Positions 1 through 8,142 of a DNA stretch of 41,001 nucleotides are shown piece after piece. The notes under the pieces are model-generated. The model saw only the letters and a program-made list of their open reading frames with translations, was not told the DNA's origin and did no database searches. Positions within the stretch are counted from its first letter, which is position 1, and every line of letters starts with the position of its first letter. Made by a program: the position numbers and the translations under genes. This DNA is from Bacteroidia bacterium (GTDB lineage: Bacteria > Bacteroidota > Bacteroidia > Flavobacteriales > Flavobacteriaceae): the NCBI GenBank assembly GCA_030432635.1, contig JAUIMB010000020.1, positions 1 through 41,001 of the forward strand, given 5' to 3'.

Positions 1-218
1 ATGTGTGTGCCTTGTTTTTCGATTGCATCGATACCTTCAGGTCGCAAAAAGGGTTTGACCTTGGGATAAACCTCTTTTAAAATTTCGACTTCTTCCTTAT
101 CCAAAGGAGCTCCGGCATCTCCATCGATACAGCAAGCACCTTTGCATGCCGACAGGTTACAGACGAAATCCTTTTCGATAATAGCTTCTGAAACAATGGT
201 TTTACCTAACTGAAACAT
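1..218 (-). CDS. DUF3109 family protein (N-terminal part, runs off window)
   Basis: The visible 72 codons start at an ATG ending at 218 and read MFQLGKTIVSEAIIEKDF, then a cysteine cluster (CNLSACKGACC) followed by an acidic DGDAGAPL stretch. This is the N-terminus of the DUF3109 family, small cysteine-cluster proteins widespread in Bacteroidota whose function is not established. The cysteines suggest metal binding, which is inference. The gene is cut by the left edge of the window, so its C-terminal part cannot be assessed. It is divergent from the MarC gene; the shared 105-bp spacer holds the marC promoter. Confidence 0.85.
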   Translation of the reverse strand, partial: MFQLGKTIVSEAIIEKDFVCNLSACKGACCIDGDAGAPLDKEEVEILKEVYPKVKPFLRPEGIDAIEKQGTH

Positions 219-297
219 GATCAATCCAAACAAATGTAGAGTACAAAAATAGACAAACTTTACATTAAGTTAATGTGATAAATCTGTAATAATAGAC

Positions 298-305
298 TAC
301 TTTTG
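298..305 (+). promoter_or_regulatory. Candidate flavobacterial -7 element of the MarC gene
   Basis: TACTTTTG matches the Bacteroidota -7 consensus TAnnTTTG and lies 18 bases before the chosen ATG, implying a very short leader. I see no clear TTG -33 element at the usual distance, so the call rests on the -7 box alone. Confidence 0.45.
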
Positions 306-323
306 CGGAAAATTTTGAAAGTC

Positions 324-917
324 ATGGATATTCAATTAGATATTAGGGAAATATTTACGGCATTTATGGTACTATTTGCGGTAATCGACATCATTGGTAA
401 CATTCCTATTGTTATTGATCTTAGGAAAAAAGTTGGACATATTCAAAGTGAGAAGGCGTCCATCATCGCTGGTGTGATCATGGTGTTCTTTTTATTTCTC
501 GGACAAACACTTTTATCGTTTTTAGGTGTTGGTGTGAATTCATTTGCAGTGGCAGGTGCATTCATCCTATTTTTCATAGCTCTGGAAATGATCTTGGGCA
601 TTACCCTTTACAAACAAGATGAAGGGACTCAAATGACTGCTTCTGTATTTCCGTTGGCTTTTCCCTTGATCGCTGGACCTGGTAGTTTGACAACCTTGTT
701 ATCGTTGCGAGCTGAATTTCGAATCGAGAACATCATCATTGCTGTCATTCTGAATGTTATCATTATCTTTATCGTATTGAAAACATCGGCTAGAATTGAG
801 CGTCTTATAGGCCAAAATGGAATCAACATCATCCGTAAGGTGTTTGGTGTGATTTTATTGGCTATTGCCGTAAAATTATTTGCCCACAATATCAAGGCGT
901 TGTTTGAACTGGCTTAA
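324..917 (+). CDS. MarC family integral membrane protein
   Basis: Polytopic inner-membrane protein of the MarC/UPF0056 family. The translation is almost entirely hydrophobic, with about six membrane segments and the family-typical DIIGNIPI near residue 20 and PLAFPLIAGPGSLTTLLSL in the middle. About 197 residues matches the family length. MarC was once linked to multiple antibiotic resistance, but that role is not supported and the transport substrate is unknown. I chose the ATG at 324 because it gives the usual MDIQLDIREIF start; a TTG seven codons upstream is in frame but overlaps the -7 promoter element. Confidence 0.9.
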   Translation: MDIQLDIREIFTAFMVLFAVIDIIGNIPIVIDLRKKVGHIQSEKASIIAGVIMVFFLFLGQTLLSFLGVGVNSFAVAGAFILFFIALEMILGITLYKQDEGTQMTASVFPLAFPLIAGPGSLTTLLSLRAEFRIENIIIAVILNVIIIFIVLKTSARIERLIGQNGINIIRKVFGVILLAIAVKLFAHNIKALFELA

Positions 918-984
918 ACCATGTTCATTTTAAACCGGTTTCTTAATATACAACGAACCATTACATTTGAATTAACAGAAACAG

Positions 985-1188
985 ATGAAATATTTTACCA
1001 TCATCGTGACCATAATTGCCCTTGCGCTAATTATCTATAATGCCACAATGCTCAATTTTGATAATCTCTTCGAAGGTCAAAGTATTATTGCCTTAATTAC
1101 CATTTTGGCATCACTATGTGCTATTGTTCTATTGCAAGTACTGCGCTTTTCAAAACGCATTGATCAAAAACTAAAGGGCAAGCAATGA
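985..1188 (+). CDS. Small two-segment membrane protein
   Basis: A 67-residue protein with two predicted membrane helices (about residues 4-20 and 34-52) and a basic tail ending KRIDQKLKGKQ. Its stop overlaps the start of the following flavoprotein gene by four bases (ATGA), so the two are translationally coupled. I do not recognise a named family. The coupling suggests it helps place or serve the flavoprotein at the membrane, which is inference. Confidence 0.75.
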   Translation: MKYFTIIVTIIALALIIYNATMLNFDNLFEGQSIIALITILASLCAIVLLQVLRFSKRIDQKLKGKQ

Positions 1189-1790
1189 ACTTTGATGCAC
1201 TTATTATAGGTGGTGGCGCAGCTGGTATGTCATGTGCTCTTGTGTTAGGCTCGGCGAAGTCAAAACCCTATGCCGAAAACAAGCATATAGCCATTGTCAT
1301 GCACCAAAGGGCTTCCCATCTTCAAAGTGCACTGTTTAATAATGTTTTAGGATTGGCACCAGGAACACTGGGAATGGATATCCTAGACAGTGGAAAGCAA
1401 CAACTCAAGGACGTCTATCCACATGTTAACCAAATAGAAAAAGAAAAGGTCGTTTCCGTGATAAAAACCTCGGAAGGATATACAGTAAGCACCAACAAAA
1501 ATAGCTACCAATCAAAGGTTGTAGTCGTTGCTGTGGGTTACACCAACTTAATGAACATCAAAGGCCTTGAGCAGTACACCAAACCGCACCCAAGAGCTGC
1601 CGTTGAAAAAGCGCGTATTTGGCTAGAGAACGACCACCATTTGGTGGATGAAGGCTTGTATGTCGCTGGAACCTTAGCTGGCTGGCGCAGTCAGTTTGCG
1701 ATTGCTTCTGGTAGTGGTGCGCAAGTTGCTACGGATATTTTAACCCTTTGGAATAATGGCAAGCACACTAAGGTTCATGATAAGATTTAA
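1185..1790 (+). CDS. Short FAD/NAD(P)-dependent oxidoreductase (thioredoxin-reductase-like fold)
   Basis: The N-terminus carries the dinucleotide-binding Rossmann motif IIGGGAAGMSCAL (residues 7-19), and the C-terminal part has the FAD-contacting pattern LYVAGTLAGWRSQFAIASGSG (about residues 164-184) typical of the thioredoxin reductase family. At 201 residues it is much shorter than a full thioredoxin reductase (about 310), and I see no redox CxxC and no second NAD-binding domain. It is therefore a minimal flavoprotein whose electron donor and acceptor cannot be read from sequence. It is coupled by an ATGA overlap to a small membrane protein and followed after six bases by another membrane protein, so the three form a likely operon. 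Confidence 0.8.
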   Translation: MNFDALIIGGGAAGMSCALVLGSAKSKPYAENKHIAIVMHQRASHLQSALFNNVLGLAPGTLGMDILDSGKQQLKDVYPHVNQIEKEKVVSVIKTSEGYTVSTNKNSYQSKVVVVAVGYTNLMNIKGLEQYTKPHPRAAVEKARIWLENDHHLVDEGLYVAGTLAGWRSQFAIASGSGAQVATDILTLWNNGKHTKVHDKI

Positions 1791-1796
1791 CTTCTA

Positions 1797-2252
1797 ATGG
1801 CGAAAACAACATCCAAGCGTGACGTAGTCATTGGAACTGTATTAGGCTTGACCATAGCTGTCGTGTGTTTTTATTCATATTCCTTAAGAAACGATCCAGA
1901 AGACACCTATGACGTTTATGGGGAATTTCAGCAATATAAAGTGATTGGAGGTGGAAAATCATCTGATCACTATCTGTTGACAATTGACGGAATTGATTAC
2001 AAGGTTCCATCCATTTACCGAGCAGCCTTTAATGAAACTCAATTTTTACAATACGTCAATCCAGGCGACACGCTTCATCTTATTGTAACGGGTAGCAAAA
2101 GCATCTATCAAGTTTCAAATACCTCTACTGATTTTATTCATACGAAAACCAGAATTGAAGCCACAGCTTTCAATTTTAAAGTTGCACTTGTTTTGGGTAT
2201 TGCATCCTTGATAATGATAGGTTATTTAGTATATGGATATTTAAGGAGTTAA
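1797..2252 (+). CDS. Membrane protein with one helix at each end
   Basis: A 151-residue protein with a hydrophobic helix near residues 11-27 and another near 127-147, flanking a polar domain of about 95 residues rich in beta-type sequence (YKVIGGGKSSDHYLLTIDGI). This layout predicts a soluble domain outside the cytoplasm tethered at both ends. I do not recognise a family. It follows the flavoprotein gene by six bases and is probably co-transcribed. Confidence 0.7.
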   Translation: MAKTTSKRDVVIGTVLGLTIAVVCFYSYSLRNDPEDTYDVYGEFQQYKVIGGGKSSDHYLLTIDGIDYKVPSIYRAAFNETQFLQYVNPGDTLHLIVTGSKSIYQVSNTSTDFIHTKTRIEATAFNFKVALVLGIASLIMIGYLVYGYLRS

Positions 2253-2281
2253 CAATAAATCGAGTGATTAATTCAAGATCA

Positions 2282-3886
2282 TCAATCGTTTTCTGAGTCT
2301 TCTTCCTGACTTAGTAGAATAACTTCCTCGATCATATCATCAGATTCATTCAGTATTTTCTCAGCAGTATTGCTTCCGAAGAGCTGATTAGCCAATTCAG
2401 ATTTTATCATACGTTTCATTTGGTCATGATATGCGACAAAAGTAATATTGGTACGCTCCCTTAGGTTGACAAAATCCTGAAACTTAAGCACCACATCATC
2501 GCTCACCTCAAAATTTGCAATAAAATCCTCGACTTCAACACCTTCGTACACGGTTCTATCTTTGTCGAGTTCCATAAATACAAAGTTACTTACATACTCA
2601 CGACGGCTTAAATAATTAAGTGTTTCATTTTGATGTGTTGTGTTTAAAGGCACGAAGATATCAGGTATGATTCCTCCGCCTCCATATACGACCTTTCCTT
2701 CAGGTGTGGTGAATTTCAATGAATCGGCAATTTCCATGCTTTCTGGATTGTCCAATTCGCCATTGCTTAAACGTTTGTAATAGTCGTTGTAATAATCCTT
2801 ATTACCATTATCGTAAGGCCTTTGAATGGAGCGACCTGTTGGTGTATAATAACGTGATACAGTCAAACGAACTGCGCTACCATCACCAAGGGACATTTCG
2901 CGTTGCACCAAGCCCTTTCCATAACTACGACGCCCAACGATGGTCCCTTTGTCATTATCCTGCAAAGCACCTGCAACAATCTCACTAGCCGAAGCTGAAC
3001 TCTCATTGATAAGAATGAACACTTCGCCTTCTTCAAAATCGCCTCGACGTGTGGCAAAGCTCTTTTCAACCCGTCCTGTTTTATTTTTGGTAAATAAAAT
3101 GAGCTTATCATCTTCGAGAAACTCATCGACAATTTGCTCGGCAATACCTAAAAAACCTCCTGGGTTATCCCGAAGATCCAAAGCCAATTTTGTGGCACCT
3201 TGATCTTGAAGTTCATCCAAGGCATGCTTAAATTCGAGATATGTGGACTCGGCAAAGCGATTGATTTTAATATAACCTAAATTGTCGGTAAGCATGTAGG
3301 ATGCATCAACACTTCGAATCGGAACAACATCGCGTTTGACCTTGATTTCCAATAATTCGTCTTCTCCTTTTCGATACACAGAAAGTTTGACCTTAGAGCC
3401 TTTTTCGCCTTTTAGCTTGTCTATAATATCTGCGTTAGACCATTCCCTTCCGAAGATAGAGTCACCATCTGCCATTAAAATGCGATCACCAGCCTTGATA
3501 CCCGCTTTTTCACTTGGACCACCTTCGATGGTACGTATCACGGTTATAGTATCGTTATAGGTATAGAAATTCACACCAAGGCCTACAAAATCACCTTTCA
3601 TATTGTTGGTGACACGTTCGAGTTCACTCTTGGGAATGTATGTAGAATGCGGATCGAGATTTTCAAGTATACCATTAACAGTAACATCAACGATACTGTC
3701 TGTATTGATCTCGTCCACATATTCATAATCGATATAATCAATGAGTCTATTGAGTTTGTCCTTTTTGCTATTTGACGTGAACAAACGATCTGATGTGTCA
3801 CTAAAGTTCAGTTTTCCACCAATAAATACACCAGCTGCAATAGCAACTCCAATTATGAATGGTATGTATTTTTTATCGATTGACAT
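2282..3886 (-). CDS. S41 family C-terminal processing peptidase (CtpA-like)
   Basis: Exported serine protease of the tail-specific (Tsp/CtpA) family. An N-terminal hydrophobic segment (about residues 8-25) anchors or exports it; a PDZ domain (about 85-165) contains EGGPSEKAGIKAGDRILMADG; the protease domain contains DLRDNPGG, then SSASASEIVAGALQD with the expected catalytic serine near residue 299, and SYGKGLVQ with the catalytic lysine near 323. The Ser-Lys dyad is thus intact. At 534 residues it has the usual length for Bacteroidota members. Such enzymes trim C-termini of periplasmic proteins; the substrate here is unknown. Its ATG shares one base with the stop of the dCMP deaminase gene (TAATG), so the two are coupled. 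Confidence 0.93.
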   Translation of the reverse strand: MSIDKKYIPFIIGVAIAAGVFIGGKLNFSDTSDRLFTSNSKKDKLNRLIDYIDYEYVDEINTDSIVDVTVNGILENLDPHSTYIPKSELERVTNNMKGDFVGLGVNFYTYNDTITVIRTIEGGPSEKAGIKAGDRILMADGDSIFGREWSNADIIDKLKGEKGSKVKLSVYRKGEDELLEIKVKRDVVPIRSVDASYMLTDNLGYIKINRFAESTYLEFKHALDELQDQGATKLALDLRDNPGGFLGIAEQIVDEFLEDDKLILFTKNKTGRVEKSFATRRGDFEEGEVFILINESSASASEIVAGALQDNDKGTIVGRRSYGKGLVQREMSLGDGSAVRLTVSRYYTPTGRSIQRPYDNGNKDYYNDYYKRLSNGELDNPESMEIADSLKFTTPEGKVVYGGGGIIPDIFVPLNTTHQNETLNYLSRREYVSNFVFMELDKDRTVYEGVEVEDFIANFEVSDDVVLKFQDFVNLRERTNITFVAYHDQMKRMIKSELANQLFGSNTAEKILNESDDMIEEVILLSQEEDSEND

Positions 3887-4317
3887 TAGACATTTACATC
3901 TTCTATTAACTCTAATTCGATTCCTGCCTTTCTTAAGAAACGTAATCCAGAATCATCTTTGTAAGCTTCATGATACACAACACGAACTATGCCAGCCTGA
4001 TGGATGAGCTTACTACATTCCTTACAAGGGGATAAGGTGATATACAATGTTGCGCCTTTACAGGATTGGGTCGATGAAGCGACTTTTAAGATGGCATTGG
4101 CTTCGGCGTGCAAGACATACCATTTGGTATAACCTTCATCATCTTCGCAATAATTCTCAAATCCTGTTGGCGTGCCATTGTAACCGTCGGAAATAATCAT
4201 GCGATCCCTCACAATCAAGGCTCCAACTTGTTTGCGCTTACAATGTGACAACTTTCCCCATTCTTTGGCAATCCTAAGATAAGCCTTATCGTATCGTAAT
4301 TGTTTTTTTTTGGACAT
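3886..4317 (-). CDS. dCMP deaminase (ComEB-type cytidine/deoxycytidylate deaminase)
   Basis: Converts dCMP to dUMP, feeding thymidylate synthesis in the cytoplasm. The zinc site is visible as HAEANAIL (His and catalytic Glu) and PCKECSKLI (two zinc cysteines), with NGTPTGFENYCEDDEGYT between the N-terminal helix and the active site, as in deoxycytidylate deaminases. The length of 143 residues fits the family. It is the first gene of a two-gene unit with the S41 protease, joined by a TAATG overlap. In Flavobacteriaceae these two genes are commonly neighbours, to my recollection. Confidence 0.93.
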   Translation of the reverse strand: MSKKKQLRYDKAYLRIAKEWGKLSHCKRKQVGALIVRDRMIISDGYNGTPTGFENYCEDDEGYTKWYVLHAEANAILKVASSTQSCKGATLYITLSPCKECSKLIHQAGIVRVVYHEAYKDDSGLRFLRKAGIELELIEDVNV

Positions 4318-4457
4318 GTAATGTGTTTAGCTTCCAAATATGCAATTCATCTCAGCATTGCTGAATATCAAATGTACTAATTATTCGAGAGGTGCAATGG
4401 CTTTTAAGACTTTGCTAACGTTAAAATTTAACTAATCCTACGTTTTAAAAGGATCCT

Positions 4458-5048
4458 TTAGCTGAAGAATTCATTCTGAATTAACATTGGCAATACAAAT
4501 CCCACTACAATTGCAGACATGACCATTACCCAATCACGTTTTGAAAACCTAAAGATGGTTTGGCATAAAAAACTTAGAAAAATCACTATGAAGGCAACCA
4601 CCAATTGACCAACCTCAATTCCCAAACCGATTTCCAATACGGCTAATAGTTTACTCTCTGCGCTAGAGATCATATCTTCAAAAGTAGTTACAAAACCAAG
4701 TCCGTGAATTAACCCAAAAAACAGCGTAGCAAAGAATAGCAACCCAAAAGGCTTGCCGTGTGATTTCTTTCCTGAGGTAAAAATATTGAATAGGCCCACG
4801 ATGAGTATAGTTATAGGAATTAGGAGTTCTATCAATTTTGAATTGACACGAACCACATCATAAGTCGCTAAGGTCAAAGATGCACAGTGACCAACTGTAA
4901 AAGCGGTGACTAGCAATAAAATGCGTTTCCAGTCCTTGAATAGGTAAGCGACTGTGAGTACGACTAAAAAGAGAATGTGATCGTAGGCTTTGATATGGAG
5001 TACATGATAGACGCCATCTTGAAAATTTGACAGAAAGTTGTCAATCAT
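4458..5048 (-). CDS. HupE/UreJ family membrane protein
   Basis: A 196-residue polytopic protein with about six hydrophobic helices. The sequence DHILFLVVL near the N-terminus, VTAFTVGHCASLTLA, and GLIHGLGF are the conserved histidine-containing patterns of the HupE/UreJ_2 family, which includes metal permeases for nickel or cobalt and many uncharacterised Bacteroidota proteins. No urease or hydrogenase genes are nearby, so the substrate is unknown. This is the last ordinary chromosomal gene left of the accessory island. Confidence 0.85.
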   Translation of the reverse strand: MIDNFLSNFQDGVYHVLHIKAYDHILFLVVLTVAYLFKDWKRILLLVTAFTVGHCASLTLATYDVVRVNSKLIELLIPITILIVGLFNIFTSGKKSHGKPFGLLFFATLFFGLIHGLGFVTTFEDMISSAESKLLAVLEIGLGIEVGQLVVAFIVIFLSFLCQTIFRFSKRDWVMVMSAIVVGFVLPMLIQNEFFS

Positions 5049-5112
5049 AATGAATGCGTATGTGGGTTATTTCAAATTTACGTGAATTTCATGACAATAA
5101 ACAAAAAAGGTT

Positions 5113-5177
5113 TGCCTAACCCATAATTATGAAATAAAAACAAACAGGATTCCATTATCATTGTTGGAATTTAGGCA
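5113..5177. repeat. Nested inverted repeat at the left edge of the island
   Basis: Outer arms TGCCTAA (5113-5119) and TTAGGCA (5171-5177) enclose inner arms ATTCCA (5149-5154) and TGGAAT (5165-5170); the two right-hand arms are contiguous. On the minus strand the inner hairpin is followed by a T-rich tract, so it could act as a weak terminator for the DUF4291 operon. It could also mark an old element boundary; nothing proves this. Confidence 0.4.
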
Positions 5178-5208
5178 GGCAACTATAACATCCTTATTTG
5201 ATGAACAG

Positions 5209-5850
5209 TTAGATATCGGATAACCTTAATCGTTTGGATGTATTTTTATTTGCAGGTATATAAGGTTTTTCCTCTGGGATTATAAGTTTATCCAATTTAT
5301 TATTTAGAACAAGTTGATGCTGTATCTGTACAAACTCAGAGATGTCTTCAATCTCTAAAATATCGTCCTTTGCGTATGTCTCGATATCTCCATTTCTTAT
5401 TCCAAGCTGGATGGCTCTTCTTTCTAACTTAGCACCAAAAGGGTCATGATCAGGATCCCATTGCAAGCGAATGTTTGAATTCTTAACTGCCTCTTGCCAT
5501 GCTTCTCTTTCCTTGTACATATCAGCTTGAAAACTAGAACAAACCGCTTCATCTAAATAGTATTCAAATACATCCCGTTTAAGATGAATCGCTAAAACGA
5601 CTTCTTGCCCTTCTTTTGTTCCCCATCCATTGCGATACATCATCCAAAGGAAATTAGGCTTAATCCATGTCATTCTGTTCAGACTAAATGCACCTCCAAA
5701 AAATTGATGCCTTACAGCAAAGTTTCCAATTTCTGGACTATAGGATTGGTATACAATGACTTTGCTTTCATCGTATTGCGCCATAATATGATGCCCTTTT
5801 TGAGGCCAAACCTTTAATTGCTCTTTATATGGTTTTACTTTCAGTTTCAT
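5209..5850 (-). CDS. DUF4291 family protein, last gene of the NAD/ADP-ribose operon
   Basis: Recognised as DUF4291 by YDESKVIVYQSYSPEI near residue 26 and by the highly characteristic NRMTWIKPNFLWMMYRNGWGTK (about residues 58-79), followed by LAIHLKRDVFEYYL. The 213-residue length is normal. The biochemical function of DUF4291 is not known to me. It is the last gene of a compact minus-strand operon and overlaps the preceding ADP-ribosylglycohydrolase gene by 26 bases, which argues for tight co-expression. By context alone a role in NAD or ADP-ribose chemistry is plausible; no catalytic residues are assigned. Confidence 0.88.
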   Translation of the reverse strand: MKLKVKPYKEQLKVWPQKGHHIMAQYDESKVIVYQSYSPEIGNFAVRHQFFGGAFSLNRMTWIKPNFLWMMYRNGWGTKEGQEVVLAIHLKRDVFEYYLDEAVCSSFQADMYKEREAWQEAVKNSNIRLQWDPDHDPFGAKLERRAIQLGIRNGDIETYAKDDILEIEDISEFVQIQHQLVLNNKLDKLIIPEEKPYIPANKNTSKRLRLSDI

Positions 5851-6793
5851 TTTCTAATGATTTATAAAATCTAAATATTAAATCTTCGATTTCATCATAT
5901 TTAACAAGCCTTTTTCTCCATGTTTTAGGTATTGAGCCTATACCATAGTACAAACCTGCTAAACCACCTGTAATTGCTGCTGTTGTATCTGTATCTTCTC
6001 CAAAATTTATTGCCTTAATTACAGCATCTTCATAATTATCTGTATTGATAAAACACCATAGCGAGGCCTTTAAGGAATTGACAACATAACCACTTCCAGA
6101 AATACGATTTTCTTCGATTTTATAAATATCATCTTCAAGAATATCATAGTAAAACCCTAACTCTTGTGGATTTAAATCTTTGGTGTTTAGAAAAGTCTTC
6201 ACTCGATTTTTTATGATTTGATATGCTGCAATCTTATTACTATTTATAAGTAGTTCTAGGGCATATTCTACATAAATAAAACAGGCTATAACAGAGCGCA
6301 AATGTGCCTGCGTTAAGGACGAAATATCTTTAACTATTTTATACCTTTCATCAATGCTCTCAATATCCTTTATAAAATACACTAGTGGCAAGATTCTCAT
6401 TAAAGAACCGTTACCATTTGAATATTCATCCATTCCACCACAAATTTCTGGCGTGTGTCCTTTTTTCATATAGAAAATAGATTGTCTTGTTGTAACTCCT
6501 ATGTCAAATACATGTCCATGAGGTGTCCAATAAGATTCGTCATACCATGCGATGAATTTGTCAGCGATGTTTTGAGTGCTGTATCCATCCAAGAGACCTT
6601 CCATTAAACAAAAAGTGAGAGAACTATCATCTGACCAAGTACCTGCAGGTTGATTATGACTCCCATATCCTATCATTTCCTTTGCAGGTCGTTCTTTCAT
6701 TTCATCTCTGGATAAGAATTCATAAGGAACGCCTAATGCATCTCCAACCGCAACTCCAATAACTCCACCTTGTATTTTCTCTAATAAACTCAT
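5825..6793 (-). CDS. ADP-ribosylglycohydrolase (DraG/ARH family)
   Basis: Hydrolyses ADP-ribose from modified proteins or nucleic acids, or related ADP-ribose conjugates. The family motifs are all present: GVAVGDALGVPYEF at residues 12-25, the metal-binding TWSDDSSLTFCLMEGL near 52, and NFGEDTDTTAAITGGLAGLYYG near 261, whose acidic residues complete the two-metal centre. The 322-residue length is typical. It starts within the preceding gene through an ATGA overlap and overlaps DUF4291 at its end. Catalysis looks intact; the target of the de-modification is unknown. Its place beside an NAD-kinase-like gene and an NrtR regulator indicates NAD-linked signalling. Confidence 0.93.
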   Translation of the reverse strand: MSLLEKIQGGVIGVAVGDALGVPYEFLSRDEMKERPAKEMIGYGSHNQPAGTWSDDSSLTFCLMEGLLDGYSTQNIADKFIAWYDESYWTPHGHVFDIGVTTRQSIFYMKKGHTPEICGGMDEYSNGNGSLMRILPLVYFIKDIESIDERYKIVKDISSLTQAHLRSVIACFIYVEYALELLINSNKIAAYQIIKNRVKTFLNTKDLNPQELGFYYDILEDDIYKIEENRISGSGYVVNSLKASLWCFINTDNYEDAVIKAINFGEDTDTTAAITGGLAGLYYGIGSIPKTWRKRLVKYDEIEDLIFRFYKSLENETESKTI

Positions 6794-7212
6794 GGTTCTT
6801 TTACTTCTGTATTTTTAATGATGTCTATTATGATTTCATTATTTATTCCTTTAAAATTCTCTCCTAAAAAGGTTTTAGTAATCTCTATTTTTCCTATTAT
6901 CTTGCTATTAAAAACTTCCATTTCTTCCGATGGCACCCATAATTCGTTATGAATATCTCCACCGACATTTTGAACTTCAAACTTTTCAATATAATCTGCA
7001 TCCATTTCAAACTTGGTTACATAACCTGAAAATCCAGAAAACTCATCAGTTGTATTCCATTTTAAAGCAATTTCGCAAGCGTATTCTTCATTCATCACAG
7101 GATAAAAAATAGGTTGCCATTCTAGTCTTGGAGGGAACTTGGAAAAATTGCTTGCAATTATTTGCTCTAATTCCTTTAATCCAATTGGCCTGTAAAGTGT
7201 AATCATTTTCAT
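6790..7212 (-). CDS. Small 'ADP-ribosylation/crystallin J1' type protein
   Basis: A 140-residue protein with the pattern ITLYRPIGLKELEQI at the N-terminus, FPPRLEWQPIFYPVMNEEYA near residue 26, VTKFEMDADYIEKFEVQNVGG near 65, and ELWVPSEEMEVFNSKIIG near 90. This matches small proteins that databases label 'ADP-ribosylation/crystallin J1', a name taken from their frequent neighbour rather than from a known activity. It overlaps the downstream glycohydrolase by four bases and follows the NAD-kinase-like gene after one base. A second ATG two codons in is an alternative start. It may be an ADP-ribose or nucleotide binding partner of the glycohydrolase, which is inference. Confidence 0.75.
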   Translation of the reverse strand: MKMITLYRPIGLKELEQIIASNFSKFPPRLEWQPIFYPVMNEEYACEIALKWNTTDEFSGFSGYVTKFEMDADYIEKFEVQNVGGDIHNELWVPSEEMEVFNSKIIGKIEITKTFLGENFKGINNEIIIDIIKNTEVKEP

Positions 7213-7213
7213 T

Positions 7214-8137
7214 TTATACTATCAAATTTGCTTTTTCATCTGCTATGCCAATTTCTACACGACTTCCTGAATTGAAATTCAAAAAATCAGATTCAATACC
7301 ATCGCTAAAAATAACGCCTTTAGTTGGCATATTTGATTCAATTTTTAATGTTTGTCTTTTGGTTATTATCCCAAAACCAATATCAATTTGTGTTACTTTA
7401 CTTAAGAAAGGTTCTCTAACTACAAAAACTAATTTGTTATCATCCCATTCTAATTGAGCTTGATTTTCCCTTTCACTAAAGTTGTCATATCCATTTATAT
7501 TATTCTTCATATTAAATATTGAACTTAACCAGCCTGTTGAACCAGCACCTGTAGATACTATTATTCCACTTGATGATTGCCTTTCTTTTTTGCCTTTGAA
7601 CTCAATATCATACCTAAATGATACATGTGAATCTGCACCGATATAAAAATCATTAAACGCCAAAAGGGTTTGACCGTCATTTAATGTCGCTTTAGCCATA
7701 GTTACCGATTTAGTTGTAACATCGCCTTTTAAAACACTTTTGATTGTAGAATCTAATTTCTCAGGTGTATGCTTTAATAGTATCCCGTCATAGCGAGCTG
7801 AATCTGGATTAACACCGATTATTGGTAAGCCATTTACATATTTAGCTGTATTAGCAACTAATCCATCTTGACCTATAACTACGACTAAATCTTGTTCAGT
7901 AAAAATATAGGTTGAAAGGAATGAGCGATCAATAACTTTATACTTCAAACGCTTTGAAATGATCTCTTGAATTTTATTCAAAGATTTATAGAATGTATCA
8001 TTTTCTATCTCATAATATTCAAAATCACCTTCAGATCGTTCAATGTAAAACTTGGCTTGAGCTTTTGAGTTAAACCTTTCTATTAGTTGCTCAAGTCTTG
8101 TTTTATCCCTTATAATGATTGCTCTTTCAAAGTTCAT
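7214..8137 (-). CDS. Divergent NAD kinase-like protein
   Basis: Resembles ATP-NAD kinases: an alpha/beta N-terminal half with VVVIGQDGLV (residues 85-94) in place of the usual GGDG, then PIIGVNPD (residues 105-112), and a beta-rich C-terminal half with IVSTGAGSTGWLSS (about 192-205), corresponding to the family's NAD-contacting TGSTAY-like loop. The aspartate of the GxDG motif is kept, so activity is possible, but the motif drift suggests a specialised or altered substrate. It sits five bases after the SPFH gene and one base before the next gene, inside the regulator-linked operon, so it is probably not the housekeeping NAD kinase. Confidence 0.82.
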   Translation of the reverse strand: MNFERAIIIRDKTRLEQLIERFNSKAQAKFYIERSEGDFEYYEIENDTFYKSLNKIQEIISKRLKYKVIDRSFLSTYIFTEQDLVVVIGQDGLVANTAKYVNGLPIIGVNPDSARYDGILLKHTPEKLDSTIKSVLKGDVTTKSVTMAKATLNDGQTLLAFNDFYIGADSHVSFRYDIEFKGKKERQSSSGIIVSTGAGSTGWLSSIFNMKNNINGYDNFSERENQAQLEWDDNKLVFVVREPFLSKVTQIDIGFGIITKRQTLKIESNMPTKGVIFSDGIESDFLNFNSGSRVEIGIADEKANLIV

Positions 8138-8142
8138 TTTAC

